Assembly: GCA_003868215.1 (NCBI GenBank)
Contig: QWDQ01000022.1
Coordinates: 62,001 to 126,000 of the forward strand
Length of the DNA stretch: 64,000 bases
Origin: Pseudophaeomoniella oleicola
Lineage: Eukaryota > Ascomycota > Eurotiomycetes > Phaeomoniellales > Phaeomoniellaceae
Reading direction: 5' to 3'
Shown: positions 23,201 to 33,001 of the stretch, in pieces
How the letters are laid out: every line of letters begins with the position of its first letter
Position numbering within the stretch: position 1 is the first letter of the stretch
Program-made: the position numbers and the translations under genes
The notes under the pieces: generated by a model
Seen by the model: only the letters and a program-made list of their open reading frames with translations
Told to the model about the DNA's origin: nothing
The model's database searches: none

Positions 23201-24097
23201 CGACGGTTACACATTCCGGGAGACATCGGCCCCATCCGAGGATTTGAGTACCAAAAGTCATGGTTATTGGCTACGAGGCTGGCAAAGATTATGCCGCAGA
23301 ATGGTTGGCCGGTTCCGTTGAAAACCTTGACCATGCATGTAGCTTGGCATGTTTTTGGAATTCCTCCTCTTTTCATCGGTCTGTATGCCAGACTTTCAGA
23401 GGCGGAAGTTGAGGACATCCTTTTGCAAATTATTTCCCAGAAGGGACTCCCTTTCAGAAGCCACTCTTTAGGCAAGATCGTCCTGCATTTGCCAACGGGC
23501 CGCGCACCCTTAAGTACAGCTGAGGTTCTCCGCTTACGCGATAGCGAAATACCGAAAGCCAAGGCTTTCATTCGGAAGCACTTGCCCTCCTTGAAGCATT
23601 CGCTACAAGCACAAAACGCACTGCTTCCATGGGCGCTGTGGCGCACGTCCAGGCGATCACTGGCTGAAGTCTTCCTCATTGGGCTTTACAAGTTTCAGCC
23701 GACTCTTCTGTCAATTCAGGAGGGAATCTCGAAAACACGTGATTTAAAGGACCCAACACTGTTGACTCCCCTAGAGGAAAAGCTCCATCCGCACCTAGGC
23801 CAGATTCTTGCCATGGGAATAGACAAGATCGGCCCCGGAAATCCCTTGTTCGAAATGACCTTCGACATGTCTCCTGACATAGTAGACAGGTTGGACGCTC
23901 GTTCATCGTGGTCTCTCCCTCCTACTGAATACCTTGACGAAGAGGACGGCGAGGGATCATCACTATCCACGGATCCTGCTTCTGCTCCAGTTGGTGTAAT
24001 CCAAGAAGGATTGGACTTATTGGATCCGCGGGTCTCGGACTACTCTTCAGATGTCACCGAGGACTTGGAGCGAATGGACTATGAGGAGGGCTATTGA
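20286..24097 (+). CDS. Large protein with DEDDy 3'-5' exonuclease domain
   Basis: A 1251-residue protein in two exons (20286-22926 and 22983-24097). A DEDDy 3'-5' exonuclease domain lies at roughly residues 720-910: VVGLDLEWL supplies the first Asp and Glu, VNIKNDCTRL the next Asp, and YAAADPYATF the final Tyr/Asp pair (Exo III). The 56-bp intron falls inside this last motif, and splicing is needed to rebuild it. The N-terminal about 700 residues have no domain I recognise; the first 45 residues are Arg/Ser-rich with few acids, which would fit a mitochondrial presequence but does not prove one. A long conserved-looking C-terminal region follows. Such domains occur in Rrp6, WRN and mut-7-like proteins; this one is not Rrp6 (no HRDC recognised). 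The ATG at 20286 is the first in the frame. Confidence 0.8.
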
Positions 24098-25845
24098 AGG
24101 AGTTGGGATTATACAAGCCACCACGTAGCTCGTGGGCAGGCAGCGCTTAGAGATCCATTCGTGCGGATATCTAATGAAGGAACATGCGGCATAAGCAAAC
24201 CTGTTGTGTAATCCCTTGAGTTAGACTAGCTATGAGGAAGAAGGCCGTAGAGTCCTTGTGAAGCTGATCGAGGCAGGTGCCTTGATTGACAGCTATGCAC
24301 TGCCGAGTATTAACATGATGCAGGGATGTCGCTGAATATGGCTAGCATGCAACCCAGCGACTTTACGCTTGATAAGATAGTTGGAAGCTATTTCCCATCT
24401 TCACGTCGACGGAGACCTCTCGTAGCTCTTGTATATTGATACGTTGAAAGGAACAGATGCCGGAAGTACTAGGTAGCAGTTGTGTTGCTACTTCTGCCAT
24501 TCATAAGGCTACGTCGTTCGTCGTTGTCTCGCTTATACTCCAAAATACCAAAATGGCAGAGCGAGAACCGAGGCAATCGAGATATTTACTGTACAGAATT
24601 AGGATTAGCGTCTATACGCCAAGGAAGGTCACAGATGCTCGTCTATAAATTTGATTTTAATCTCGTTTTCTTTCACCTCTTTCACCTCCTTCACCTCCTT
24701 CACTTCTTTTCCTTTTTGTGTGTTGAAATGGACTTGACAACATTGACGATAATGAGCCGTTGGGGCCTACTGTCTCTGTAATGAATACTGCTCAAATATA
24801 TGTATGCAACAGAGTTGGGCAGTATCCTCTATTGCTCTTCTGTCTTGGGCATGGTAGGCAAAATGCGCCTTTTGTCGAGGGGAGGAAGCAATGGTTTGCA
24901 TCACAACAGCTGGCCTGTTTTCTCGATTGATATATCGTGGATAGTGTCGGGGGATCTCTTGGTCGTCACGACATCACTACGGTAGATGACGCGTGGTGGT
25001 GCTGCCCAGCTTCAATCAATCTCGCCGTCCTTCGCATACGCCCGACAGACAGAGGCTCATGCTCGCAAGCAAAATCGATTTCGATGATGTAATAAAGAAA
25101 CAGCTGATTCATTATTCTATCTCTCGAATGCCCTCAGGGTGCTGCGAGATACATTTCTTTCCCCAACTGAGGAATCGATTTTGCTTGCGAATGGACTTCG
25201 CCATGCGTGAGGCAGACTACCTGATTGCCTGGAGGTTGCAAGCTATCTTATTCGCTTTACAAAAGCTTATCACGATTTTCATCAATGCGTTCACTTTTCA
25301 TGCAATACCATCTCTATCCTGAATTCCTACCATGTGCGATGTCTGATTCATGTACAACCACCCCCCCCCCCCCCCCCCCCGGATTAGAAGAGGACTCTGT
25401 CTGGAGATGTCTTGTTTGTGCCGGGTCATGATAGCTAACACAATAAGCAAAAGTCAGGCCGCGTAGAATGGTACTTGACTCCAGATTGATAGATGTAGCT
25501 GTCGGTACGCAATCTTTAGCAGGCAATACCTTGTCCACTGCATGATCCGAGCTACTGCTATCTTACCTTCCGAAACCGGATATAGTGCTGCCAACAAGCG
25601 GAGATCAACTTGAGTCACCCTCGACTCACCAAATGCCACGCAAGTAGGTCGACGATTATATAGCAGCACAGCTTTACATCCTCTCATCCTCGGCTTCGGA
25701 GACGCCTCCTCTTGACTTTTGGAGCTGTGACTCTAGCCTTTCGTTTGGTAGCAGCTCGGGTAAGCCACGTATTAAAGGAGTAACATCTCACCATATTCAT
25801 ATCTGTCCTTCCCTTGGTCTGTCAGCCTACTTTGTTCATGCTAGA
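24098..25845. other. 1.7 kb gene-free intergenic region with simple repeats
   Basis: No gene recognised between the exonuclease and the S9 peptidase. It holds a 9-bp tandem TTCACCTCC-type repeat at about 24670-24706, a perfect 18-bp inverted repeat (25063-25080 and 25173-25190), and an uninterrupted run of 20 C at 25361-25380. The final part is the S9 peptidase promoter. Confidence 0.6.
25063..25190. repeat. perfect 18-bp inverted repeat with 92-bp spacer
   Basis: TCGCAAGCAAAATCGATT at 25063-25080 recurs as its exact reverse complement at 25173-25190. The arms contain the small palindrome AATCGATT but match over all 18 positions. The flanks do not extend the match. It may be a MITE remnant or a stem in a transcript; no coding frame explains it. 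Confidence 0.8.
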
Positions 25846-28029
25846 ATGGTCCTACGTCGTATCGTCCCAGAGATGCCGGTAATGGCACAACAAGAGTTAT
25901 CCCCGGAGGCGCTCGTGGACATCCTCCTCATCTCCTCTCCGCATATCTCCGCAGATGGAAAGCAGATCGTCTACAGCACCAGCCCGGCTACCAAGGCTGG
26001 CGAGCATAAGACATCCCAGCTGCATCTCGCCGTCCCGGGCAAAAAGCATTCCTCCAAGCCGTTGACTTCGGGTTTATACAGCGATACATCACCGAAGTTC
26101 TCTCCCGTAGAATCGGCCGTGGCGTTTGTGTCCGACCGGGCCAAACCAGGAGAATCGTCAGCGATATACCTGGTATCTACTACAGGACCAGGGGAGCCGT
26201 ACCCGGTGACTTCGACGGAGTACAAGAAGGGTATCGGTAGGATTGAATGGTCCCCATGTGGCCAATTCATCGCCTTCATCTCCACGGATGAGACGTCGGT
26301 AGAGCAGGAGAAGAAGGAAAAGGACAAGGACGACGCCAAGGTTTGGGGCCAGGACTGGGAATACGGAAGGTTGCGAGTCGTTCACGTCGGCACAAAAGAG
26401 CTCAGGACCTTAGTCAGTATCGAGAGGCACATCAAGGACTTCGCGTGGAAGGAAGACAAGGAGCTCGTTTTCCTGTCAACGAGGACGCCCGAGATCGACA
26501 ACGGGACTGCAGAAGGAACGACTTTCGGAGTCGTGGACTTGAAGACCGGTGAGATCGAGGAGGATGTCAGTCGCTTTCCTGGCTCCGTGAACACCTATAA
26601 CGGTGGCATTGTCGCCCAAGGTGAAAAGGTGTACTTCCTCGGTGGTCTCACGCCGTCATCCACATGCACCTCTATGGCAGTGTGGTCTCTGGACCTCTCA
26701 GCAGAAGATCCTGAACCAGCACTCTTCGTCGAACATGGGAAATTCTGCTTTCAAGCCCTCCGTGGTGACAATGCAGGGGCTGTTGCAGCAAGCCGCCAAT
26801 TCGGTCTAAGGGATCAGATCGGCTCCGTCGACGGCTCGGGAAAATTCACAACTCTCTACGATAGTGATTGCACAGTGCTGGCATGGAATTTTACAGCTGA
26901 AACAGCTGTGTTAGTGAAGTCCGACATCAGTCAACCCCCAGAGATCTACTCGCTCGACCTCACTCAGAAGGAGGCGTCACTGGTCCCTATCTCAGCACAC
27001 AATTCCAGCGTTTTGTCCTCCGTCCCCAATGGCAAGCTGGGCACCGGGATCCCCATCCTCACATCACACGCCGACGGCACGCCTTGTAGCGGCATTCTGA
27101 TCCTCCCTGCATCCGGGAAAGCCCAACCTTCTCCGCTTGTGGTCAACATCCACGGAGGCCCATACTCCCGTTCATCGAAAGCGTTCTCCGAAAGCCCCCG
27201 ATCTTGGGAGCCGTACCTCTTGTCCTGCGGATATGCCATCCTGCTGCCCAACTACCGTGGTGGCAGCGGCTGGGGCGAAGAATACGCGGCCGCCGTCAGA
27301 GCCGGTGTCGGCATCAAAGATTACGAAGATGTCATGGTCGTGCTGCGCACCGTGCTGAAACAATACGGCGATCAAGGCCAAGGCGTGATCGACGACGATA
27401 ACGTCGCCGTCGCAGGTTGGAGTCAAGGCGGCTTCCTCAGCTACCTGAGCACTGTGCGCGGGACCAAAGCCGGTGCCGAAAGAGCCGCCTCCTCTTCGTC
27501 GGCCTCAGCCACCGAAACACCATCATCAGCAGAACCGTCGCTCACGGCACCTTTTCACTTCCGCACCGCCATCTGCGGCGCCGGCATCACCGACTGGGAC
27601 CTCATGTCCATGACCTCCGACGTCCCCGTCTTCGAATCCGAACTCACCGGCTCCACCCCCTGGACAAGCCCGAAATCCAACACAACATCTCGCCTCGGCA
27701 GCCCGATCTGGGAAATGCACGACGCCGCCCTCGCTGTGCGCAAAGCTTCTTCCACCACCACCACCACCACCACCACCAAAAAAACGAAAGAAGCTTCTTC
27801 CTCTTCCTCTTCTTCTCGGCTATTCACCCCCGTCCTAATCCTTCACGGCCTTCTCGACGACCGCGTCCCCGTCAGCCAAGCCGTCGGTTTCCGCCGCGGG
27901 GCCCGCGAATACGCCTGGCCGTGCGAAATGGTGACGTATCCGCGCGAGCCGCACGGGATCGCTGAACGGGCCCATGTGCTGGACATGTTGAAGAGGGTCA
28001 GGGGGGTTTTGGATCGGAGGTTGAGGTAG
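25846..28029 (+). CDS. S9C-family prolyl oligopeptidase / acylaminoacyl-peptidase
   Basis: Intronless 727-residue serine peptidase with an N-terminal beta-propeller and C-terminal alpha/beta-hydrolase. The propeller region shows WD/TolB-like blades (SPHISADGKQIVYSTS, SPKFSPVESAVAFVSDR, IEWSPCGQFIAFIS). The catalytic domain starts near NIHGGPYSRSSKAF (oxyanion region). The nucleophile is Ser526 in GWSQGGF, the Asp is at 671/672 in LLDDRVP, and the His is His703 in EPHGIAE. No signal peptide is seen, so it is probably cytosolic, unlike secreted Dpp5. Low-complexity Ala/Ser (about 545-562) and Thr/Lys/Ser runs (about 632-655) interrupt the hydrolase domain; the latter comes from ACC and TCC repeats at 27755-27815. 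An in-frame ATG a few codons downstream is a possible alternative start. Confidence 0.92.
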   Translation: MVLRRIVPEMPVMAQQELSPEALVDILLISSPHISADGKQIVYSTSPATKAGEHKTSQLHLAVPGKKHSSKPLTSGLYSDTSPKFSPVESAVAFVSDRAKPGESSAIYLVSTTGPGEPYPVTSTEYKKGIGRIEWSPCGQFIAFISTDETSVEQEKKEKDKDDAKVWGQDWEYGRLRVVHVGTKELRTLVSIERHIKDFAWKEDKELVFLSTRTPEIDNGTAEGTTFGVVDLKTGEIEEDVSRFPGSVNTYNGGIVAQGEKVYFLGGLTPSSTCTSMAVWSLDLSAEDPEPALFVEHGKFCFQALRGDNAGAVAASRQFGLRDQIGSVDGSGKFTTLYDSDCTVLAWNFTAETAVLVKSDISQPPEIYSLDLTQKEASLVPISAHNSSVLSSVPNGKLGTGIPILTSHADGTPCSGILILPASGKAQPSPLVVNIHGGPYSRSSKAFSESPRSWEPYLLSCGYAILLPNYRGGSGWGEEYAAAVRAGVGIKDYEDVMVVLRTVLKQYGDQGQGVIDDDNVAVAGWSQGGFLSYLSTVRGTKAGAERAASSSSASATETPSSAEPSLTAPFHFRTAICGAGITDWDLMSMTSDVPVFESELTGSTPWTSPKSNTTSRLGSPIWEMHDAALAVRKASSTTTTTTTTKKTKEASSSSSSSRLFTPVLILHGLLDDRVPVSQAVGFRRGAREYAWPCEMVTYPREPHGIAERAHVLDMLKRVRGVLDRRLR

Positions 28030-28522
28030 AAGTAGAAGTACAAAGGAGAAGGGGAGGGAAGGGGAGTGGGAGTGGGGGAATATGTATGAGAAGGACGATG
28101 ATGATGATGATGATGATGATGATGTTCTCTTAAAGTGCTAATTAGACCTGTGATGAAGCATCCATCCTCTTTTCGTTATTATGAGCAATTAATCTAGTCT
28201 ACATGATGATGATGGAAATTTCCCATGGCGAAATTTTGCAAGTGGAAATGGAAATCGGGAATGATAATAAAAACAATAACATATGGATATATATTTCTCT
28301 TCTACTGACACAAGGTAAAACCCGCTACATGAAAAACACTATATAGATCGTACCGTAAGCCATCCAGAAGATCAACAAAGAGGCAATGTTCATGCTTGAC
28401 TTGGATAGATAGCATGCTCGCCAGTCAGTCAGTCAAGTGACCTATCTATACACCTTCGGCGGGTATGGCTCCGAAGTTTTACAAAAGTAATCATTCACCC
28501 CGTACACGCGCACTTTCCCTTT
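28030..28522. other. convergent intergenic region, S9 peptidase / VPS10
   Basis: No gene seen. It contains a GAT trinucleotide microsatellite at about 28095-28124 and the 3' regions of both flanking genes. Confidence 0.6.
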
Positions 28523-31500
28523 TCACACCTCGGCGTCCTCGTCGAGATCATCTCCCAATAATTCGTCTTCGTCGGCAACAACGCTGGAGTAATCCTGCCT
28601 CCGAGCAGCAAAGGCGCCTCGGCTCCTATATGGTTGTTCACGGCCGACTGGCAAGTAACCTCTAGCCGACCTCCACAGGCTCATGGCTAAGAGGGGAATG
28701 GCTTGGATTACAGCCCATGTGCCGGCTATGATGTTGACGGGGATCGTAACCAACGGACTGTCGCGTTCGGGAGAAGTATCTCCCAGACGAATCTGTCCGA
28801 AGCTGGCAAGTCTACCCGATTGATATTCGCCCCATACCCAGTATCCGACACCACCAGCGACGGCGATTGGAATGACGATGGCAAAGAAGAGACCAAGACC
28901 AGATAATCCGTGCTTCTTGCTGAACTCCTTGCCTTTTCCTGGACACGGTTTGATGTTGTCTTTGTCGTATTCTGATCCACCCTGACAAGTCGTGAGAGGA
29001 ATGCGGCGATAACCGGTAGGTTCATAAAATTCGATTGCATCGGGGTTTTCTTTGCACACTTGTGAATGATCTGGCGCCGCAAGACCTCGAACCAATTGAC
29101 AAGATCCATCAGACATCCGCTCGTAGTTATAATCACATTCGAAATCGCGCCGGGTACACGTGCAATTCCTAGCGTAGTTGTGTTTCTTCTCGATGGTCGG
29201 TCCGTTACGGCATTCTGCTTCAATTCTCTTGCGATGATATTGAGCGACGTGCCCAAAGAGGCAGTCATCATCCATCAAGGGATGTTTGGGCGACCATAGG
29301 TAGTAGTCCTTATTGACCGGATTCGATTCGTCGAGGTCACATAATCTTTCCCTTTCCTTAAGTCCCGAGAAATCTAGATTGACGGTTGCTATTCCGCTCT
29401 TCTTAGCCTCACCCGCCTCGCGGCCCCACAATAAGAAATTGAAAGAGGTGTCCGAGGGAACCGTTGTTATCGTGTCGATGTTCATGTCAGTCTCAGAGAA
29501 ACGATGTTCTTGCCAGGTCTCCCCTTCGTCAAGTGTGTAGTAGACCACTTTCGTCGGTGCAAGCTTCTCGACGATGACGATGACCGAACCTTGATCCCCA
29601 AATTCCCAGATATAGTTGCCACGCTTGAGCGCTTTCCAAGTAATACCAGCGTCTCTGGTGATGAAGGTATGCGTGCTAGGATCAGTCTTCGGAAGGAGAA
29701 ATTCACCGACATTTCCAACGGCTAACATCATCCCTGTAGCACTATTTGAACCGAAAGTTGCATCCTTGTGGTCTCGTTCCGTAAAGCTATGCAGGTGCAA
29801 TGCACATTTGTTGGTAGCTTGACCAACCTTGGGCGAGCAAGCGAAATTCTTCCCCTCGGCGTTCTTTTGTGGAGGCACAATCAACGACCATTCAGCAGCG
29901 TCATTATGGGTGATCATTGTTTTGAGCCTTTTAGCCTCTCCCTTGTCCGATTTCTGCCAGTTGGCAACAATGTTGACCATTGCAACGCCTTCGAGACCCT
30001 GCATCTTTTCAAAGTCGACATAACCTTCCCTATCCCGATTGACAGCGTTCATGCTCAAAGTGTATGAAGTTCCATTACTGTTGCTCTTGATGATAGTGCC
30101 ATGCTCATGGTCTTCGTCATTGTTCACGGTGACGTGGAGGAACACGGCATGAGTTGAGCTGTCGAGGACAGTATATGCTTGTTGATGGTCAACTTGGAAA
30201 TTGGGGGGGAATTGGGCGTCGGCGAATGTAGATCCATCAACGCTAGCATCCACTTTCAGGCTTTGCTGATCCTTGGCTCTAGCTGCAACAATGATGAACT
30301 CTGCCATTACCGCAAAGGTAAGGATATCGGTGAAGTGTGTTTCTCTATCGGCAAACCAGTTCTTACTTGACAATAGCTGAAGCGTGTTATCAGGATTCTC
30401 CTTCTCGAATTGTTCACAGTAAACCAGTTGCTTGTTGTTCTGGTTCGGATCCTGACCTTGCTCTGGATCCCTGATAAATTCGCACCTTCGGACATAGCGG
30501 AGCAATGTTTCCCAATGATCTCCTCTGTCTTTTGTGTAATGAGCAACTGCGTGACAATCCTTTCCAGGGCAGTCAACGGCTCCTGTCCAGATCAGCCAAT
30601 CCTCGTAGTCTGGATGGAAGCTAAGAGGAGAGAGACCGAGTTCAGTTGGCGGATTAGGGGCTTCGAAGGAGTGCCATGTATCAGCACCGTCGATGGAGTA
30701 GATGACCTTGCGAGTGTCGGTAAGAAGGAACACGACATCACGATGGGACGTATGGGGTATAATTGCTGTGACATGCTCCTTTTCGAGTATCCGCTTCCAA
30801 GTCTTCCCGTGGTCCTTCGTGAGGAAAATCTCGCCTTCATCTGATCTCATGATGATTGTTTCATCCGTGCTCTTGCTGATTTCTGATCTCTCCAGGTAGT
30901 AGTAATCCCCAAAGTAGTCGGTTTTGAAGGTTTTCTTTGTTGCTGTGATCTCTCCGGTGGCGGGTTTCCACGAGCTCTCGCTACAAGGCCGATCGACCGG
31001 ATCATCGAGTTGTTTCTCGTTGCCTTTGCGCTTACACTCATTCCCTGGTATGAGGCGCCAACCAGAAGTGCCCTTGAAAGTGTCTTTTGGGTCTTTACAT
31101 GCTCCCTCAGGAGCAATGATATCGCCAGCGGGTACACACTCTTTTCCATCTTCACTTCTGACAAAATTGTAGTCACATTCGAAGTCTGCCTTCGAGCACT
31201 CACAGCGCTCGAATTCGGGGACAGGGTCTTTGAATTCCTCATCAATAAAGCAATCAGCATTGGGCTTACGTCTCCGGTACAGCTGTTTATGACCCATGAG
31301 GCAAGACGGCTTGCCTTCTTCGTCGACGCGTGCTGCCCATTTCTCGAAATCCCCAAGACCACACTTGCGCTCATGTAGCCCTTCAAAGTCGATAGAGAAC
31401 GTGAACCACTTCATATCCTCCCCAGAACCCTTGGAAGCCAGGAGGAGGAATTTCAGGCTCGTCGAGTCTGGCGTGGTGAAAAGATTTCTGGCTTCTACCT

Positions 31501-33001
31501 TTTCTCCTAGTTCGGCCTTGGTCCAGTCCTTGCCATGATTGATCGAATATTGGATTACGTCTGTCGGACCACCGTCTGCAATAGCAACGAGCACCGACCC
31601 CTGATCACCAAACTCATATTTATGGGGGCCATCGAGGCCTTCGCGCCATGTCAAACCAGCATCATCTGAGACATACAAATTGCCATCAGCGTAAGACGTC
31701 AAGTGTTCTCCCGTATTACCAATTCCCATGACCAGACCTGGCGCTGGGCTGGTGAACACACGGCCCGAATTCGATAATTCTGAGACCGAATGCAGGTGGA
31801 GCCGTTTGTCCCCAAGTTTCAGAGGTTGGAACGTCCGCCCATCATCAAAGCTGATAGATGACTGAAGTTTCTTGTTTCCTAAATTGGTCTTCTCGACATG
31901 TTCCCAGTTCTTAACTGTGTTGACAATAACAATGCCTTGAATACCCGAGACCTTCTCAAAGTCAACATGGCCGGTTATGTCACGGTTCGTGTGTTCAATA
32001 TTGCTTGTAAAGTATGTGCCGTTGGAGTTCGACGTAAAAAGAACGCCCATAGCACTCGTCGGCTTCGTCGTCATGACGTCGACCTGCAAACTGTAATTGG
32101 TGCTTTCAAGGATGGTGTATGCACCCTGCACAAGCTTATGCGTCCCAAATTCGGCTCTATGCCATGTGCTGGCATCATGTGTGACATAAAGAGCAAGCTC
32201 TTCGGATCCCTCCGCTTTCGCAGCAGCGACGACATAAGACTTGACAGGCGCAAAGTTGATGTAGCCGTTCACGGACCGACCAGAGCTCATGGTAACTTCG
32301 CGTTCCTCCAGAAAAAAGTTATCAGACGATACGAAACGGTTGTCCTTCGGCCACGGGGAGAAAGATCCTCTGACGATACAAAACACCCTATCTTCGATTA
32401 TGCCCTCGAGCTTGGAAGACTCGCCAAATGTTGGTGTACCCATCGCCCACACGCAGCCGCGGGTGTCTTCTCGCAGCAAGTCGATGGTTTTGAAATCATC
32501 TTCGGTGTAATATGAATTCTCGTCGCAGATCCAGCCATCGCAAAGCTGTCCATTGAAAATGACTTTCTTGCTGTCACGTCCGTGGAAGGTAAGAGGCTCT
32601 CTAAACAGCGACGGAGTGGCTTCGGTTTCGAAAGCAGTCCAAGTCTTCCCTCGGTCGTTGGTCATCCAATGCTTGTGTTCGAGTCCGAGGATATAGGCTG
32701 TTGACGTATGCCAGGGATGTTGCCAGACATCCCAAACTGCGCCTTTCTGCCCATCGTCGTTGACTATTTCCCATGTCTCACCAGCATCGGGAGAGCGCCA
32801 TACTGTGTACGCCTCTCTGTCATGGCCAATAACAACGTTCGAATCTTCAAAAAAGAATGTGTTCTGGAGCGGAGCGTCAAAGGCGGTACGTGTAACCTCA
32901 GGGCTGTCTTTCTTCGCTGAGATCTGAGGACAATATGAGAGGATGGAGAGAATAGTAAGGAGGCTAAGCGTCGCGGTGCTTGTCAAGGATCGCCAGATCA
33001 T
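28523..33001 (-). CDS. VPS10: Vacuolar protein sorting/targeting receptor Vps10
   Basis: Type I receptor cycling between late Golgi and endosome; it delivers carboxypeptidase Y and other hydrolases to the vacuole. One exon, 1492 residues. The start is the ATG at 33001; the hydrophobic segment TATLSLLTILSILSYC just after it is a signal peptide. Two lumenal sortilin/VPS10 units follow, each with BNR-type repeats (SPDAGETW, SDDAGLTW, TKDHGKTW, TRDAGITW) and a ten-Cys module (for example CSKADFECDYNF and CTRRDFECDYNY). A membrane segment lies at about 1366-1390 (LGLFFAIVIPIAVAGGVGYW), a second hydrophobic stretch at about 1417-1443, then a cytosolic tail ending in an acidic DDLDEDAEV. Length and double-VPS10 layout match the fungal family. 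An uninterrupted 4.5 kb frame is unusual beside its intron-rich neighbours. Confidence 0.96.
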   Translation of the reverse strand: MIWRSLTSTATLSLLTILSILSYCPQISAKKDSPEVTRTAFDAPLQNTFFFEDSNVVIGHDREAYTVWRSPDAGETWEIVNDDGQKGAVWDVWQHPWHTSTAYILGLEHKHWMTNDRGKTWTAFETEATPSLFREPLTFHGRDSKKVIFNGQLCDGWICDENSYYTEDDFKTIDLLREDTRGCVWAMGTPTFGESSKLEGIIEDRVFCIVRGSFSPWPKDNRFVSSDNFFLEEREVTMSSGRSVNGYINFAPVKSYVVAAAKAEGSEELALYVTHDASTWHRAEFGTHKLVQGAYTILESTNYSLQVDVMTTKPTSAMGVLFTSNSNGTYFTSNIEHTNRDITGHVDFEKVSGIQGIVIVNTVKNWEHVEKTNLGNKKLQSSISFDDGRTFQPLKLGDKRLHLHSVSELSNSGRVFTSPAPGLVMGIGNTGEHLTSYADGNLYVSDDAGLTWREGLDGPHKYEFGDQGSVLVAIADGGPTDVIQYSINHGKDWTKAELGEKVEARNLFTTPDSTSLKFLLLASKGSGEDMKWFTFSIDFEGLHERKCGLGDFEKWAARVDEEGKPSCLMGHKQLYRRRKPNADCFIDEEFKDPVPEFERCECSKADFECDYNFVRSEDGKECVPAGDIIAPEGACKDPKDTFKGTSGWRLIPGNECKRKGNEKQLDDPVDRPCSESSWKPATGEITATKKTFKTDYFGDYYYLERSEISKSTDETIIMRSDEGEIFLTKDHGKTWKRILEKEHVTAIIPHTSHRDVVFLLTDTRKVIYSIDGADTWHSFEAPNPPTELGLSPLSFHPDYEDWLIWTGAVDCPGKDCHAVAHYTKDRGDHWETLLRYVRRCEFIRDPEQGQDPNQNNKQLVYCEQFEKENPDNTLQLLSSKNWFADRETHFTDILTFAVMAEFIIVAARAKDQQSLKVDASVDGSTFADAQFPPNFQVDHQQAYTVLDSSTHAVFLHVTVNNDEDHEHGTIIKSNSNGTSYTLSMNAVNRDREGYVDFEKMQGLEGVAMVNIVANWQKSDKGEAKRLKTMITHNDAAEWSLIVPPQKNAEGKNFACSPKVGQATNKCALHLHSFTERDHKDATFGSNSATGMMLAVGNVGEFLLPKTDPSTHTFITRDAGITWKALKRGNYIWEFGDQGSVIVIVEKLAPTKVVYYTLDEGETWQEHRFSETDMNIDTITTVPSDTSFNFLLWGREAGEAKKSGIATVNLDFSGLKERERLCDLDESNPVNKDYYLWSPKHPLMDDDCLFGHVAQYHRKRIEAECRNGPTIEKKHNYARNCTCTRRDFECDYNYERMSDGSCQLVRGLAAPDHSQVCKENPDAIEFYEPTGYRRIPLTTCQGGSEYDKDNIKPCPGKGKEFSKKHGLSGLGLFFAIVIPIAVAGGVGYWVWGEYQSGRLASFGQIRLGDTSPERDSPLVTIPVNIIAGTWAVIQAIPLLAMSLWRSARGYLPVGREQPYRSRGAFAARRQDYSSVVADEDELLGDDLDEDAEV

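Noticed and set aside
27417-27965. 182-codon frame overlapping the S9 peptidase
   Set aside because: Arg/His/Pro-rich alternative frame of the catalytic domain; the S9 frame carries the intact triad.
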